Shown one piece after another: positions 1 through 6,759 of a stretch of DNA of 6,759 bases. The stretch's first letter is position 1. Every line of letters starts with the position of its first letter. Source of the stretch: a bacterium (GTDB taxonomy: Bacteria; Vulcanimicrobiota; Vulcanimicrobiia; Vulcanimicrobiales; SCRA01); assembly GCA_028869325.1 (NCBI GenBank), contig JAGWST010000455.1, positions 1 to 6,759 on the forward strand, in the 5' to 3' direction. The position numbers and the translations under genes are program-made. Below the pieces are notes generated by a model, which had not been told where the DNA came from, searched no databases, and was given only the letters and a program-made list of their open reading frames with translations.

Positions 1-143
1 ACTATCAAGGCGCATCGGGACCGTGTGACTTCAACGCGGAGCACAATGTCATCTCGAACTTCGCCGTCTGGAAGCTTCAAGGAACCAATCTCGATCAAGT
101 CGCGCTCTACACGGCGAAGGAGCTGGGGCCGGGCGCCGCCTAG
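1..143 (+). CDS. Branched-chain amino acid-type ABC transporter substrate-binding protein, C-terminal fragment
   Basis: This is the last 46 codons of a gene that begins before the window, in the frame starting at base 3 and ending in TAG at 141-143. The peptide contains GASGPCDFN followed by NVISNFAVWKLQG. This C-terminal signature is typical of periplasmic type I binding proteins of the HAAT/Liv family (Peripla_BP_6-like), where a G-x-S-G-x-x-x-F element precedes a strand with FxVW(K). Such proteins capture the solute outside the membrane and deliver it to the LivHM permease. The identity is strongly supported by the following permease and ATPase genes, the first of which starts within the stop codon of this one. 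Signal peptide and ligand-binding residues lie outside the window, so the ligand cannot be judged. Confidence 0.85.
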   Translation, partial: YQGASGPCDFNAEHNVISNFAVWKLQGTNLDQVALYTAKELGPGAA

Positions 144-1006
144 TGGTAATCCTGGCTCAACACGCGGCCGACGGAATCGTGCTGGGCGCGATCCTCGCGC
201 TCCCAGCACTCGGCCTTGCGCTGATCTGGCGAATCGCCGGGTTTCCGCATTTGGCACACGGATCGCTCATGACGATCGCCGCGTACGCGGCATGGGCGGC
301 GACCTCGGCGCACCTTCCCATCTGGGTCGCCGTCACGCTGGGACTGCTGTTCGCGGCAGCCGCCGGCGTCGGCATGCACCTCGGCGTCTACCAGCGGCTC
401 GCGGGGCGCCCCATGTTGAGCCTGTTCATCGCCTCCGTGGGTCTCGAGCTCTTCTTGCGCTACGGCGTCATCTTCGTCTTCGGAAGTGATTTCCAGACGT
501 TTCCGCTGCCCGCGCAGCGGGGCATTCGTCTGGGCATCGTCAGCCTGCGGCCCTTGGATCTGCTGCTGCTGGCGGTGGCATTGCTGGCGCTTGCCGGCGT
601 GTGGTGGATGTTCCGCCGCACGCAGGTCGGGCGCCGCATGCGCGCCATCTCCGACAACGCGGCGCTGGCACGGTTGAGCGGCATTAGCCCGCAGCGCACG
701 TTGATCGCCATGTGGATACTGGTCTCCGTGCTGGCGGGGATCGCGGGCATCCTGCTGGGCATGCGCAACGTCATCACGCCGACGCTGGGGTGGGACGTGC
801 TGCTGCTGGCCTTTGCCGCGGCGATCCTGGGCGGCATCACCAATCCGTTCGGCGCCGCGATCGGCGCCTTTCTGATGGGGCTGGTGAGCCAGATCGGCAT
901 CATCTGGCTGCCCACCAGCTACGAGGAGGGCATCGCCTTCGCGCTCATCGCGCTGGTCCTGGTCGTGCGGCCTCGCGGTCTCTTCGGAGAGTCCGTGCGC
1001 ATATGA
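143..1006 (+). CDS. livH: Branched-chain amino acid-type ABC transporter permease, LivH-like
   Basis: A 287-residue, very hydrophobic inner-membrane protein, the usual length for LivH, which forms half of the translocation channel with LivM. Residues about 10-45 carry the family start: a G-x-x-x-A-L-x-A-L-G-L-x-L-I segment, then a loop and AHGSLMTIAAY (38-48), which corresponds to the NFAHG element of LivH. The cytoplasmic coupling-loop region is ALARLSGIS at about 174-182, followed by the WxxxxxLAGIAGxLLG helix. The C-terminal region has an LLAFAAAILGGITNPFGAAIG segment, as in the family. The GTG start at 143 overlaps the preceding TAG by one base. No good Shine-Dalgarno is visible, so translation probably depends on coupling. 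The first loop has FPHLAHG where most members have an Asn before Phe-Ala-His, a minor divergence. The gene name reflects the family; the substrate is not known. Confidence 0.93.
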   Translation: MVILAQHAADGIVLGAILALPALGLALIWRIAGFPHLAHGSLMTIAAYAAWAATSAHLPIWVAVTLGLLFAAAAGVGMHLGVYQRLAGRPMLSLFIASVGLELFLRYGVIFVFGSDFQTFPLPAQRGIRLGIVSLRPLDLLLLAVALLALAGVWWMFRRTQVGRRMRAISDNAALARLSGISPQRTLIAMWILVSVLAGIAGILLGMRNVITPTLGWDVLLLAFAAAILGGITNPFGAAIGAFLMGLVSQIGIIWLPTSYEEGIAFALIALVLVVRPRGLFGESVRI

Positions 1007-1917
1007 GCTACCTCTACACGGTGCTGGCATTTGGCCTAATCTACGCGATGCTGGCGCTGGGCCTCAATCTGCAGATGGGCTTCACGGGCATCATCAACTT
1101 CGGCTACGTGGCCTTTGTGGCGATCGGCGCTTACACCAGCGCGATCCTCACCGTAAACTACGGCTGGCCGATAGCGCTCGCTTGGAGTGCCGCAGCTTTG
1201 CTGGCGGCGCTCGCGAGTTACCCGTTGGGACTGCTGACCATCCGGCTTGGCGGCGACTACTTGGCCGTGGTGACGCTCGGCTTCTCCGAGCTGGTCGTGC
1301 TCTTCATCTTGAATCAGCGCGGCTTGACCCGCGGCGCGATGGGCATCGTCGGCATCCATCAACCTTTCGCCGCCTTCGGCCCCACGCTCTCGGCTCCGCT
1401 CTCGCTGCTCTTGATCGCGGCGATCACCGCGCTGACCGCGCTCTTGATCTGGCGCATCGGTCACTCGCCGTTGGGGAGACTGCTGCGCGCCATTCAGGCG
1501 AACGAGTCCGCGGCGCAGGCGCTGGGTAAGAATACGGTCAGCTACAAGGTCCTGGTCTTAGTGATCGGCTCGGGCATCGCCGGACTCGCTGGAGCGCTCT
1601 ACGCGCACTGGGTGCAGTACATCTCGCCCGAGCAGTTCTCCCCCGACGTGACCTTCAATACGTTCATCGCGTTGATTCTAGGCGGCGTTGGAAGCCTCTT
1701 CGGCCCGATCGTCGGCGCATTCGTTCTGATCCTCTTCCTCCAGGGATCGATCGTGCTGCAAGACTACGTTCACGTCTTGAGCGCCAACCAGCTCGCCGCT
1801 CTGCGCTTCATGATCGTCGGCCTGGTCCTGGTCCTCTTGATCCTCTTTCGGCCGAACGGCATCCTGGGCAAGACCCCGGCGCGTCACGAGTCGCGTCGCG
1901 AGGTGTCGAAAGCGTGA
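1003..1917 (+). CDS. livM: Branched-chain amino acid-type ABC transporter permease, LivM-like
   Basis: A 304-residue hydrophobic permease, the partner of LivH in the inner-membrane channel. The ATG at 1003 overlaps the livH stop as ATGA; a weak GGAG lies about 13 nt upstream, and the reading frame remains open further upstream in livH, so the start was chosen from the overlap and the family N-terminus. Residues 18-44 hold the LivM hallmark: ALGLNLQMGFTG, then FGYVAFVAIGAY. The cytoplasmic loop RAIQANESAAQALGKN (about 162-177) matches the EAA-like coupling loop. A LILGGVGSLFGPIVGA segment and the terminal RFMIVGLVLVLLILFRPNGILG are also typical. The final 15 or so residues are a charged tail (HESRREVSKA). 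The protein is somewhat short compared with E. coli LivM, which has extra N-terminal helices, but it is normal for short LivM forms. Confidence 0.93.
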   Translation: MSYLYTVLAFGLIYAMLALGLNLQMGFTGIINFGYVAFVAIGAYTSAILTVNYGWPIALAWSAAALLAALASYPLGLLTIRLGGDYLAVVTLGFSELVVLFILNQRGLTRGAMGIVGIHQPFAAFGPTLSAPLSLLLIAAITALTALLIWRIGHSPLGRLLRAIQANESAAQALGKNTVSYKVLVLVIGSGIAGLAGALYAHWVQYISPEQFSPDVTFNTFIALILGGVGSLFGPIVGAFVLILFLQGSIVLQDYVHVLSANQLAALRFMIVGLVLVLLILFRPNGILGKTPARHESRREVSKA

Positions 1918-2681
1918 CGGCGGCGCCCCTGCTCTCGGCACACGAGATCGAGAAGAGCTACGTGGGGAGCCGCGTCCTGACGGCGGTCTCGATCGACGTC
2001 GCCCCCGGCCGCATCACGGCGCTGATCGGCCCGAACGGCGCCGGCAAGACCACGCTCTTCGACATCGTCACGGGATTCATTCGAGCCGATGTCGGCCGCG
2101 TCCACTACCAAGGGCGCGACATCACCAAGCTGCCCGCCTTCCGCCGCGCACGCGAGGGCATCATCAAGACCTTTCAGATTCCACACCAGTTCGATAGCCT
2201 CACGGTGGAGGAGAATCTCTTGGTCGCCGCCGGCGGGCAGATCGGCGAGCGCTTTCCCGCCGGCCTCTGGGCGCTGGGCGCAATCGCCAGGCAAGAGGCG
2301 GAGCAGCGCGCGCGTGCGGTCGAGATCATGGAGTTCCTGGGGCTCCGTGCCCGCCGCGACATCTCCGCCGGCGAACTCTCGGCGGGAGAGAAGAAGCTCC
2401 TGGAGCTTGCGCGAGCGCTGATGCTGCGGCCCAAGCTGCTGATGCTGGACGAGCCCCTGGCGGGCGTTCCGGCAGGCGTCGGAAGGCGCATCTTGGAGCA
2501 CCTGGTCGAGCTCCGAGATCGCGGCATGACGCTCCTGGTCGTGGAGCACAACCTCGAGGCGATCATGCGCATCGCGAATTGGGCCTACGTGTTGGTCGAC
2601 GGCCGGCTGCTCGCGTCGGGCGAGCCGGCAAGCGTTCAACACGATCAGGCGGTTCAGGCCGCCTATCTGGGCGATGGTTGA
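1914..2681 (+). CDS. livG: Branched-chain amino acid-type ABC transporter ATP-binding protein, LivG-like
   Basis: A 255-residue cytoplasmic ATPase that powers import through LivHM as a heterodimer with LivF. Visible elements in order are: Walker A GPNGAGKTT (39-47), Q-loop at about Q88 in KTFQIP, ABC signature LSAGEKKLLELARAL (155-169), Walker B LLMLDEP (175-181), and the H-loop His in VVEHN (H212). The LivG-specific helical insert of the family lies between the Q-loop and the signature. The GTG start at 1914 overlaps the livM stop as GTGA and has a fair Shine-Dalgarno (GAGGTG, 1900-1905) eight bases upstream. Two details differ from most LivG proteins: the signature reads LSAGE rather than LSxGQ, and the usual D-loop AGLNP is replaced by AGVPA. 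All catalytic residues are present, so it should be active. Confidence 0.93.
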   Translation: MTAAPLLSAHEIEKSYVGSRVLTAVSIDVAPGRITALIGPNGAGKTTLFDIVTGFIRADVGRVHYQGRDITKLPAFRRAREGIIKTFQIPHQFDSLTVEENLLVAAGGQIGERFPAGLWALGAIARQEAEQRARAVEIMEFLGLRARRDISAGELSAGEKKLLELARALMLRPKLLMLDEPLAGVPAGVGRRILEHLVELRDRGMTLLVVEHNLEAIMRIANWAYVLVDGRLLASGEPASVQHDQAVQAAYLGDG

Positions 2682-2690
2682 TCGGCGAGC

Positions 2691-3395
2691 ATGAGCCTCT
2701 TCACGGTAGCCGCTCTCGAATCGGGATACGCGGACCAACACATCGTCAAACGCGTGGATATGCGCGTGGAGCGCGCCGAGGTCGTGGCATTGATCGGCCC
2801 CAATGGTGCCGGCAAGTCGACGCTGCTGGACACCATCGCCGGTCTCTTGAAGCCGCGCCGGGGCCAAGTGTTTCTCGACGGATGCGAGATCACGGGCATC
2901 GATCCGGAGAAGACGCTCTCCGCGGGCTTGGCATACGTACCGCAAGCCGGGAACATCTTTCCGACGCTGACCGTCTACGAGACCTTGCAGGTGTGCTATC
3001 GCCGCGATCGCTTTGCCGCGGCCCTGGAGGAGATGCTGGAGCTCTTTCCGCGCCTGCGCCAGCGGCTGCGGACTCGAGCCGGCCTGCTCTCCGGCGGCGA
3101 GCGTCAGATGCTCGCGATCGCGCGCGCGCTCATCAATCGGCCTTTCGAGCTCCTGCTCATGGACGAGCCCTCCGCGGCGCTCTCGGTCGACAACGTGCGC
3201 GCCATCTTCGAGCGCATCGCCTGGATCAGGCAGAACGGCATCGCCGTGCTGCTGGTGGAGCAGAACGCCGTCAAGGCATTGCAGGTTTGCGATCGCGCCT
3301 ATGTCATGGAGAACGGTGGCATCGTGCTCGAGGATACGGGAACGGCGCTGCTCGGCTCCAGCGTGGTGCGCGAGCACTATCTTGGCATCAGATGA
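2691..3395 (+). CDS. livF: Branched-chain amino acid-type ABC transporter ATP-binding protein, LivF-like
   Basis: A 234-residue ATPase, the second nucleotide-binding subunit of the importer. Motifs in order are: Walker A GPNGAGKST (36-44), Q-loop VPQAGNIFPTLTV (83-95) with the NIFPxLTVxENL-like pattern specific to LivF, signature LLSGGERQMLAIARAL (132-147), and Walker B LLLMDEPS (154-161). The H-loop position is Gln in LLVEQN (Q191); Gln here is the normal LivF state, not a lesion. The gene starts nine bases after the livG stop, with only a weak purine stretch (GCGAG) upstream, and its stop is followed 13 bases later by the amidohydrolase start. The D-loop reads SAALS instead of the common SLGLA. 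At 234 residues it matches the family length. Confidence 0.93.
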   Translation: MSLFTVAALESGYADQHIVKRVDMRVERAEVVALIGPNGAGKSTLLDTIAGLLKPRRGQVFLDGCEITGIDPEKTLSAGLAYVPQAGNIFPTLTVYETLQVCYRRDRFAAALEEMLELFPRLRQRLRTRAGLLSGGERQMLAIARALINRPFELLLMDEPSAALSVDNVRAIFERIAWIRQNGIAVLLVEQNAVKALQVCDRAYVMENGGIVLEDTGTALLGSSVVREHYLGIR

Positions 3396-3408
3396 ATGGA
3401 GAGCACCG

Positions 3409-4623
3409 ATGAAAGTCCTCTTCCGCGACGCGTTGCTGTGGGACGGCGTCGGCTCCGAGTCGCGCCCCCACATGGACGTCCTGATCGACGGCGAGCGCAT
3501 CGCCGATGTTCGGCCAACGGCGTCATCGCCGGCGGAGCGCGATGCGCGGCAGGTCGATCTGGGCGGCGCGTTCTTGATGCCGGGACTGATCGACATGCAC
3601 GTGCACCTGATCTGGAGCGGCTCCCCCGACCCGGTCTCCGTGGTGGATGCCGACGGCGAGCAGCTCACGGCCATGCGTGCCGTGGCCAATGCCCAGGCGC
3701 AGTTGAGCAGCGGGGTCACCACGGTGAGAGACGTCGGCAGCAACTGGGACTTGGCCATCGCACTGGCCCGTGCGATATCGCGTGGACACGTCGAAGGACC
3801 GCGAGTCGTCGCTTCGGGCCGGACGATCATCATGACCGGCGGGCACGATCCCTTCTGGGGCATTCCGTGTGACGGAGCCGACGCCGTTCTGCGCGGCGTG
3901 CGCACGCAGATCTACGCGGGCGCGGGCGTGATCAAGGTGGCGGCGACGGGCGGCGTGTACGGGCGCCCAGAGGGCGAGGAGATCGGTCAGAGCGAGTTGA
4001 GCTACGAAGAGCTGGCCGTGGCGGCAGGCGAGGCGCATCGCTTCGGTCTGCACGTGGCTGCCCACGCGCTCGGCACGCAGGGTATCGCGGACGCCGTGCG
4101 TGCCGGCATCGATACGATCGAGCACTGCATCTTCCTCAGCGAAGAGGTAGCGGCCGAGATGAAGCGGCGCGGCACGGCGATGACGCCGACCGTGCTGATC
4201 TACCGGACGATCGCCGAGGGTGATGGGGCGGGCATCCCGGCCTACGCCGTGGAGAAGGCGAAGCGTGCCGTGGCGGCCCACCGGGAGAGCGTTCGCATGG
4301 CGCTGGAGATGGGGATTCCCATCGTTGCCGGAACGGACGCCGGCTCGTGTAACACCCCGCACCCCTCGCTGCTCCGCGAGATCACGAGCCTCCATGCTTG
4401 CGGGCTCCCTCGCGATCATGCGCTGCGCGCGGCGACGAGCGCCGCGGCGGAGGCACTGGGGATGAGCCGGACGCTAGGAACCGTTGCGCCGGGTAAGGCG
4501 GCTGATCTGCTCGTCGTGGACGGGAATCCGCTGGACCGCCTCGAGGATCTGCGGCGGTTGCGCTACGTCGTGCGAGCCGGCAGGTTCGTCGTCGGAGCGG
4601 CCGGTGAGAGCCGGTGCGCGTAG
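3409..4623 (+). CDS. Metal-dependent amidohydrolase, imidazolonepropionase/prolidase-like
   Basis: A 404-residue cytoplasmic enzyme of the amidohydrolase superfamily (COG1228-type: imidazolonepropionase-like enzymes and Xaa-Pro or Xaa-Arg dipeptidases). Visible metal-site elements are HVH (H64, H66) after PGLIDM on strand 1, a Lys in GVIKVAATGG (K176) that is a likely carboxylated bridging lysine, HVAAHA (H219 the likely ligand), IEHC (H239), and GTDAG (D310, catalytic Asp). Residues 1-56 and about 365-404 form the composite beta-sandwich, ending in GTVAPGKAADLLVVDGNPL. The ATG at 3409 was chosen because GGAG (3398-3401) lies seven bases upstream and the family N-terminus (V-L-F-R-D-A-L-L-W-D-G) begins there; the frame is open further upstream inside livF. 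Its place 13 nt behind livF suggests that it hydrolyses the imported solute, possibly a dipeptide, N-acyl amino acid or cyclic amide. The specificity is not determinable. No signal peptide is visible. Confidence 0.9.
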   Translation: MKVLFRDALLWDGVGSESRPHMDVLIDGERIADVRPTASSPAERDARQVDLGGAFLMPGLIDMHVHLIWSGSPDPVSVVDADGEQLTAMRAVANAQAQLSSGVTTVRDVGSNWDLAIALARAISRGHVEGPRVVASGRTIIMTGGHDPFWGIPCDGADAVLRGVRTQIYAGAGVIKVAATGGVYGRPEGEEIGQSELSYEELAVAAGEAHRFGLHVAAHALGTQGIADAVRAGIDTIEHCIFLSEEVAAEMKRRGTAMTPTVLIYRTIAEGDGAGIPAYAVEKAKRAVAAHRESVRMALEMGIPIVAGTDAGSCNTPHPSLLREITSLHACGLPRDHALRAATSAAAEALGMSRTLGTVAPGKAADLLVVDGNPLDRLEDLRRLRYVVRAGRFVVGAAGESRCA

Positions 4624-5381
4624 CTCTCGTAGACACCCGCTCGTCCGTTGATCGTTGCCGCGGCCTGGCGAATGATGGTGCCGGCGCGCTCGACGCGGCG
4701 AGCATCGCGTGGGTAGTCCAAGATGCTCAGGCTGATGCCGCCGATCGGCTGCGCATCGGCATCGAGGATCGCTGCGCCGACCGCCGTGATCCCCAGCGAG
4801 CTCTCGTCGCGGGCGACCGCATAGCCGCGCTTGCGGACCTCGGCCAGTTGCGCATCCAGCTGCCGCCGGTTCGAGAGCGAGTGTTCCGTGAGTCCGGAGA
4901 GCTTGCTCTCACCGAGGAGCGCGTCGAGCCGCTTCGGCGAAAGGTGCGCGAGCATCGCCTTTCCTAGACCGGTTGTCGTCACAGGGAGCCGATCGCCGGC
5001 GCTCCAGATGAAGCGCACGGGCAAGCGTCCTTCATGGTGGGCGATGATGATCGTCTCGGCACCCTCCAACACGCCGAAGTATGCCGTGTAGCCGGTCTCC
5101 TCGGCTAGTCGCGCCAACTCGCGATTGATGAAGCCGAGGAGCGGGTTTGCCGCGACGTAGAGGCTCCCGATCTCGAACGCAGCCAGACCGATGCGGTAGC
5201 GCGAGTCACGCGCGTTGCGCTCCAGGAAACCGGCGGCTTCGAGCGTGCCCAGCAGCCGTACGACGATCGTTCGGGGGAGTGCCAGATGCCGCACGAACTC
5301 AGAGGCCGTCAGCTCCGGCTGCTCCTCGCTGAAGCACCTTAGGATGCGCAGGGCGCGCTCGACGGTCTGTGCCTTCTCCAT
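4563..5381 (-). CDS. IclR-family transcriptional regulator
   Basis: A 272-residue DNA-binding regulator on the minus strand. Residues 5-66 form the IclR winged helix-turn-helix: QTVERALRILRCFSEEQPEL, then TASEFVRHLALPRTIVVRLLGTL and the wing GFLERNARDSRYRIGLAAFEIG. Residues about 80-250 form the effector-binding domain, with GDRLPVTTTGLGKAMLAHL (129-147) and LGITAVGAAILDADAQPIGG, both typical of the family. The preferred start is ATG at 5381, because AAGGGA (5388-5393) lies seven bases upstream and family N-termini begin close to the TVERAL helix. A GTG at 5432 would add 17 residues. The last 25 or so residues, rich in Pro and Thr, look like an extra tail. The gene is convergent with the transporter operon and overlaps its last gene by 61 bp. 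Family members usually bind small aromatic or organic acids and regulate adjacent catabolic or transport genes; the target here is inferred. Confidence 0.92.
   Translation of the reverse strand: MEKAQTVERALRILRCFSEEQPELTASEFVRHLALPRTIVVRLLGTLEAAGFLERNARDSRYRIGLAAFEIGSLYVAANPLLGFINRELARLAEETGYTAYFGVLEGAETIIIAHHEGRLPVRFIWSAGDRLPVTTTGLGKAMLAHLSPKRLDALLGESKLSGLTEHSLSNRRQLDAQLAEVRKRGYAVARDESSLGITAVGAAILDADAQPIGGISLSILDYPRDARRVERAGTIIRQAAATINGRAGVYESYAHRLSPAAPTTNLPARTT
4606..4628. terminator. Weak hairpin at the convergent gene ends
   Basis: GAGAGC (4606-4611) is perfectly complementary to GCTCTC (4623-4628) across an 11-base loop, at the junction of the two convergent genes. It could slow or end transcription in both directions. 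There is no T-tract on either strand, so an intrinsic terminator is only a weak possibility. Confidence 0.2.
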
Positions 5382-5455
5382 CGGACATCCCTTCGATTTC
5401 AGCCGGCGAGAGCGATCCTCCACCACGAGCACGGCGGCGTCCTGCGGAACGCGCG

Positions 5456-5497
5456 CGAACGCCGGTGAGGCCTCCTACCCGGTCGACTGGGCGTTCG
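5456..5497. promoter_or_regulatory. Inverted repeats in the divergent iclR / metallothionein spacer (candidate operator)
   Basis: The 186-bp spacer between the divergent starts of iclR (5381) and the metallothionein gene (5568) contains an exact 8-bp inverted repeat, CGAACGCC (5456-5463) and GGCGTTCG (5490-5497), whose arm centres are 34 bp apart. Between and partly under the right arm lies a 14-bp near-palindrome, CCCGGTCGACTGGG (5478-5491), with a single mismatched pair. IclR-type regulators often bind roughly 14-bp palindromes and control their own promoter, so this is a plausible autoregulatory site. In GC-rich DNA such repeats also arise by chance. No convincing -35/-10 boxes could be recognised in the spacer. 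Confidence 0.25.
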
Positions 5498-5552
5498 GTA
5501 GCCGCGCACGACCTCCCGTCCGGCCGGCGCGGAATGTGGGTATGCGGTGCCG

Positions 5553-5561
5553 AGGAGGTGA
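5553..5561 (+). promoter_or_regulatory. Strong Shine-Dalgarno of the metallothionein gene
   Basis: AGGAGGTGA at 5553-5561 is complementary to the 16S rRNA 3' end over its whole length and ends six bases before the ATG at 5568. It is the strongest ribosome binding site in the window and decides the start of this very short gene. Confidence 0.85.
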
Positions 5562-5567
5562 CCCGCG

Positions 5568-5735
5568 ATGAATACCGAGACCATCGAGTGCGGCCATTCG
5601 GCGTGTTTCTGCGTGGTGGCGGCGACGGTGGATGGCGTGGGCTTCTGTTCCGAATACTGCCGCGACGCGGATGCCACCGAGGAAGAGACGGACGACGGAT
5701 GCGCGTGTGGCCATCCGCCGTGCGACGGGGCATAA
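5568..5735 (+). CDS. Bacterial metallothionein (SmtA/PF02069-like), 55 residues
   Basis: A short Cys/His-rich protein that should bind Zn, Cd or Cu(I) ions through thiolate clusters in the cytoplasm. The 55-residue translation has eight Cys (8, 13, 15, 27, 31, 45, 47, 52) and two His (10, 49) in the order CGHSACFC, a short linker, GFCSEYC, an acidic linker (TEEETDD), and CACGHPPC. This follows the layout of prokaryotic metallothioneins such as cyanobacterial SmtA: an N-terminal Cys cluster, a central aromatic-CSxxC zinc-finger-like element, and a C-terminal CGHxxC. The length matches SmtA (about 56 residues). Start choice is secure because AGGAGGTGA ends six bases upstream. The gene is divergent from iclR and about 195 nt upstream of thiC, with the TPP riboswitch between them. 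No SmtB-type AT-rich operator was seen. Metal preference cannot be told from sequence alone. Confidence 0.85.
   Translation: MNTETIECGHSACFCVVAATVDGVGFCSEYCRDADATEEETDDGCACGHPPCDGA

Positions 5736-6759
<1,024 letters not shown>

Noticed and set aside
140..1030. 296-codon minus-strand frame opposite livH
   Set aside because: Its composition (Gln, His, Arg, Asp repeats) is the antisense image of a hydrophobic permease gene; no domain and no plausible ribosome site.
3013..3408. Upstream extension of the amidohydrolase frame into livF
   Set aside because: The extra residues are Ser/Arg/Trp-rich shadow sequence of livF. The ATG at 3409 has a Shine-Dalgarno and matches the family N-terminus.
1884..3905. 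673-codon open frame on the minus strand opposite livG, livF and the start of the amidohydrolase gene
   Set aside because: It is antisense to three genes with complete family motifs; its translation is Arg/His/Gln/Asp-rich low-complexity sequence with no recognisable domain. Such long antisense frames are expected in GC-rich genes.
5382..5432. Longer IclR start at the GTG at 5432
   Set aside because: It adds a basic, poorly family-like 17-residue stretch; the internal ATG at 5381 has a better-placed AAGGGA and sits at the usual distance from the helix-turn-helix. It is not excluded.

Overview
The window comes from a GC-rich bacterial chromosome, with strong G/C third-position bias and GTG as well as ATG starts. 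Nothing in it fixes the phylum: a soil-type Proteobacterium, Acidobacterium, Chloroflexota, Rokubacteria or similar lineage would all fit. No mobile element, CRISPR array, rRNA or tRNA was seen.

Bases 1-4623 are one tightly packed plus-strand operon for a branched-chain-amino-acid-type (HAAT/Liv) ABC importer. It runs: the C-terminus of a periplasmic substrate-binding protein, two permeases (LivH-like and LivM-like), two ATPases (LivG-like and LivF-like), then a metal-dependent amidohydrolase of the imidazolonepropionase/prolidase-like group. Start and stop codons overlap (TAGTG, ATGA, GTGA) or lie 9-13 nt apart, so the genes are probably co-transcribed and translationally coupled. The hydrolase after the transporter suggests that the imported compound is a peptide, amide or cyclic amide cleaved in the cytoplasm. 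The true substrate cannot be read from the sequence.

Bases 4563-5381 hold a minus-strand IclR-family regulator. It converges on the operon, and its 3' end overlaps the amidohydrolase gene by 61 bp. It is the obvious candidate regulator of the operon, but this is inferred from position only.

Bases 5382-5567 separate iclR from a divergent, very short plus-strand gene (5568-5735). That gene has a near-perfect Shine-Dalgarno sequence and encodes a 55-residue Cys/His-rich bacterial metallothionein. The spacer carries two inverted repeats that could be operators.

Bases 5736-5930 contain a clear TPP (thi-box) riboswitch. Its downstream leader can fold in two mutually exclusive ways around the thiC ribosome binding site. 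thiC (phosphomethylpyrimidine synthase) starts at 5931 and runs off the window. Thiamine-pyrimidine synthesis here is therefore probably controlled at translation initiation by TPP. The two most noteworthy items are the unannotatably short metallothionein gene and the explicit three-way switching model of the thiC leader.
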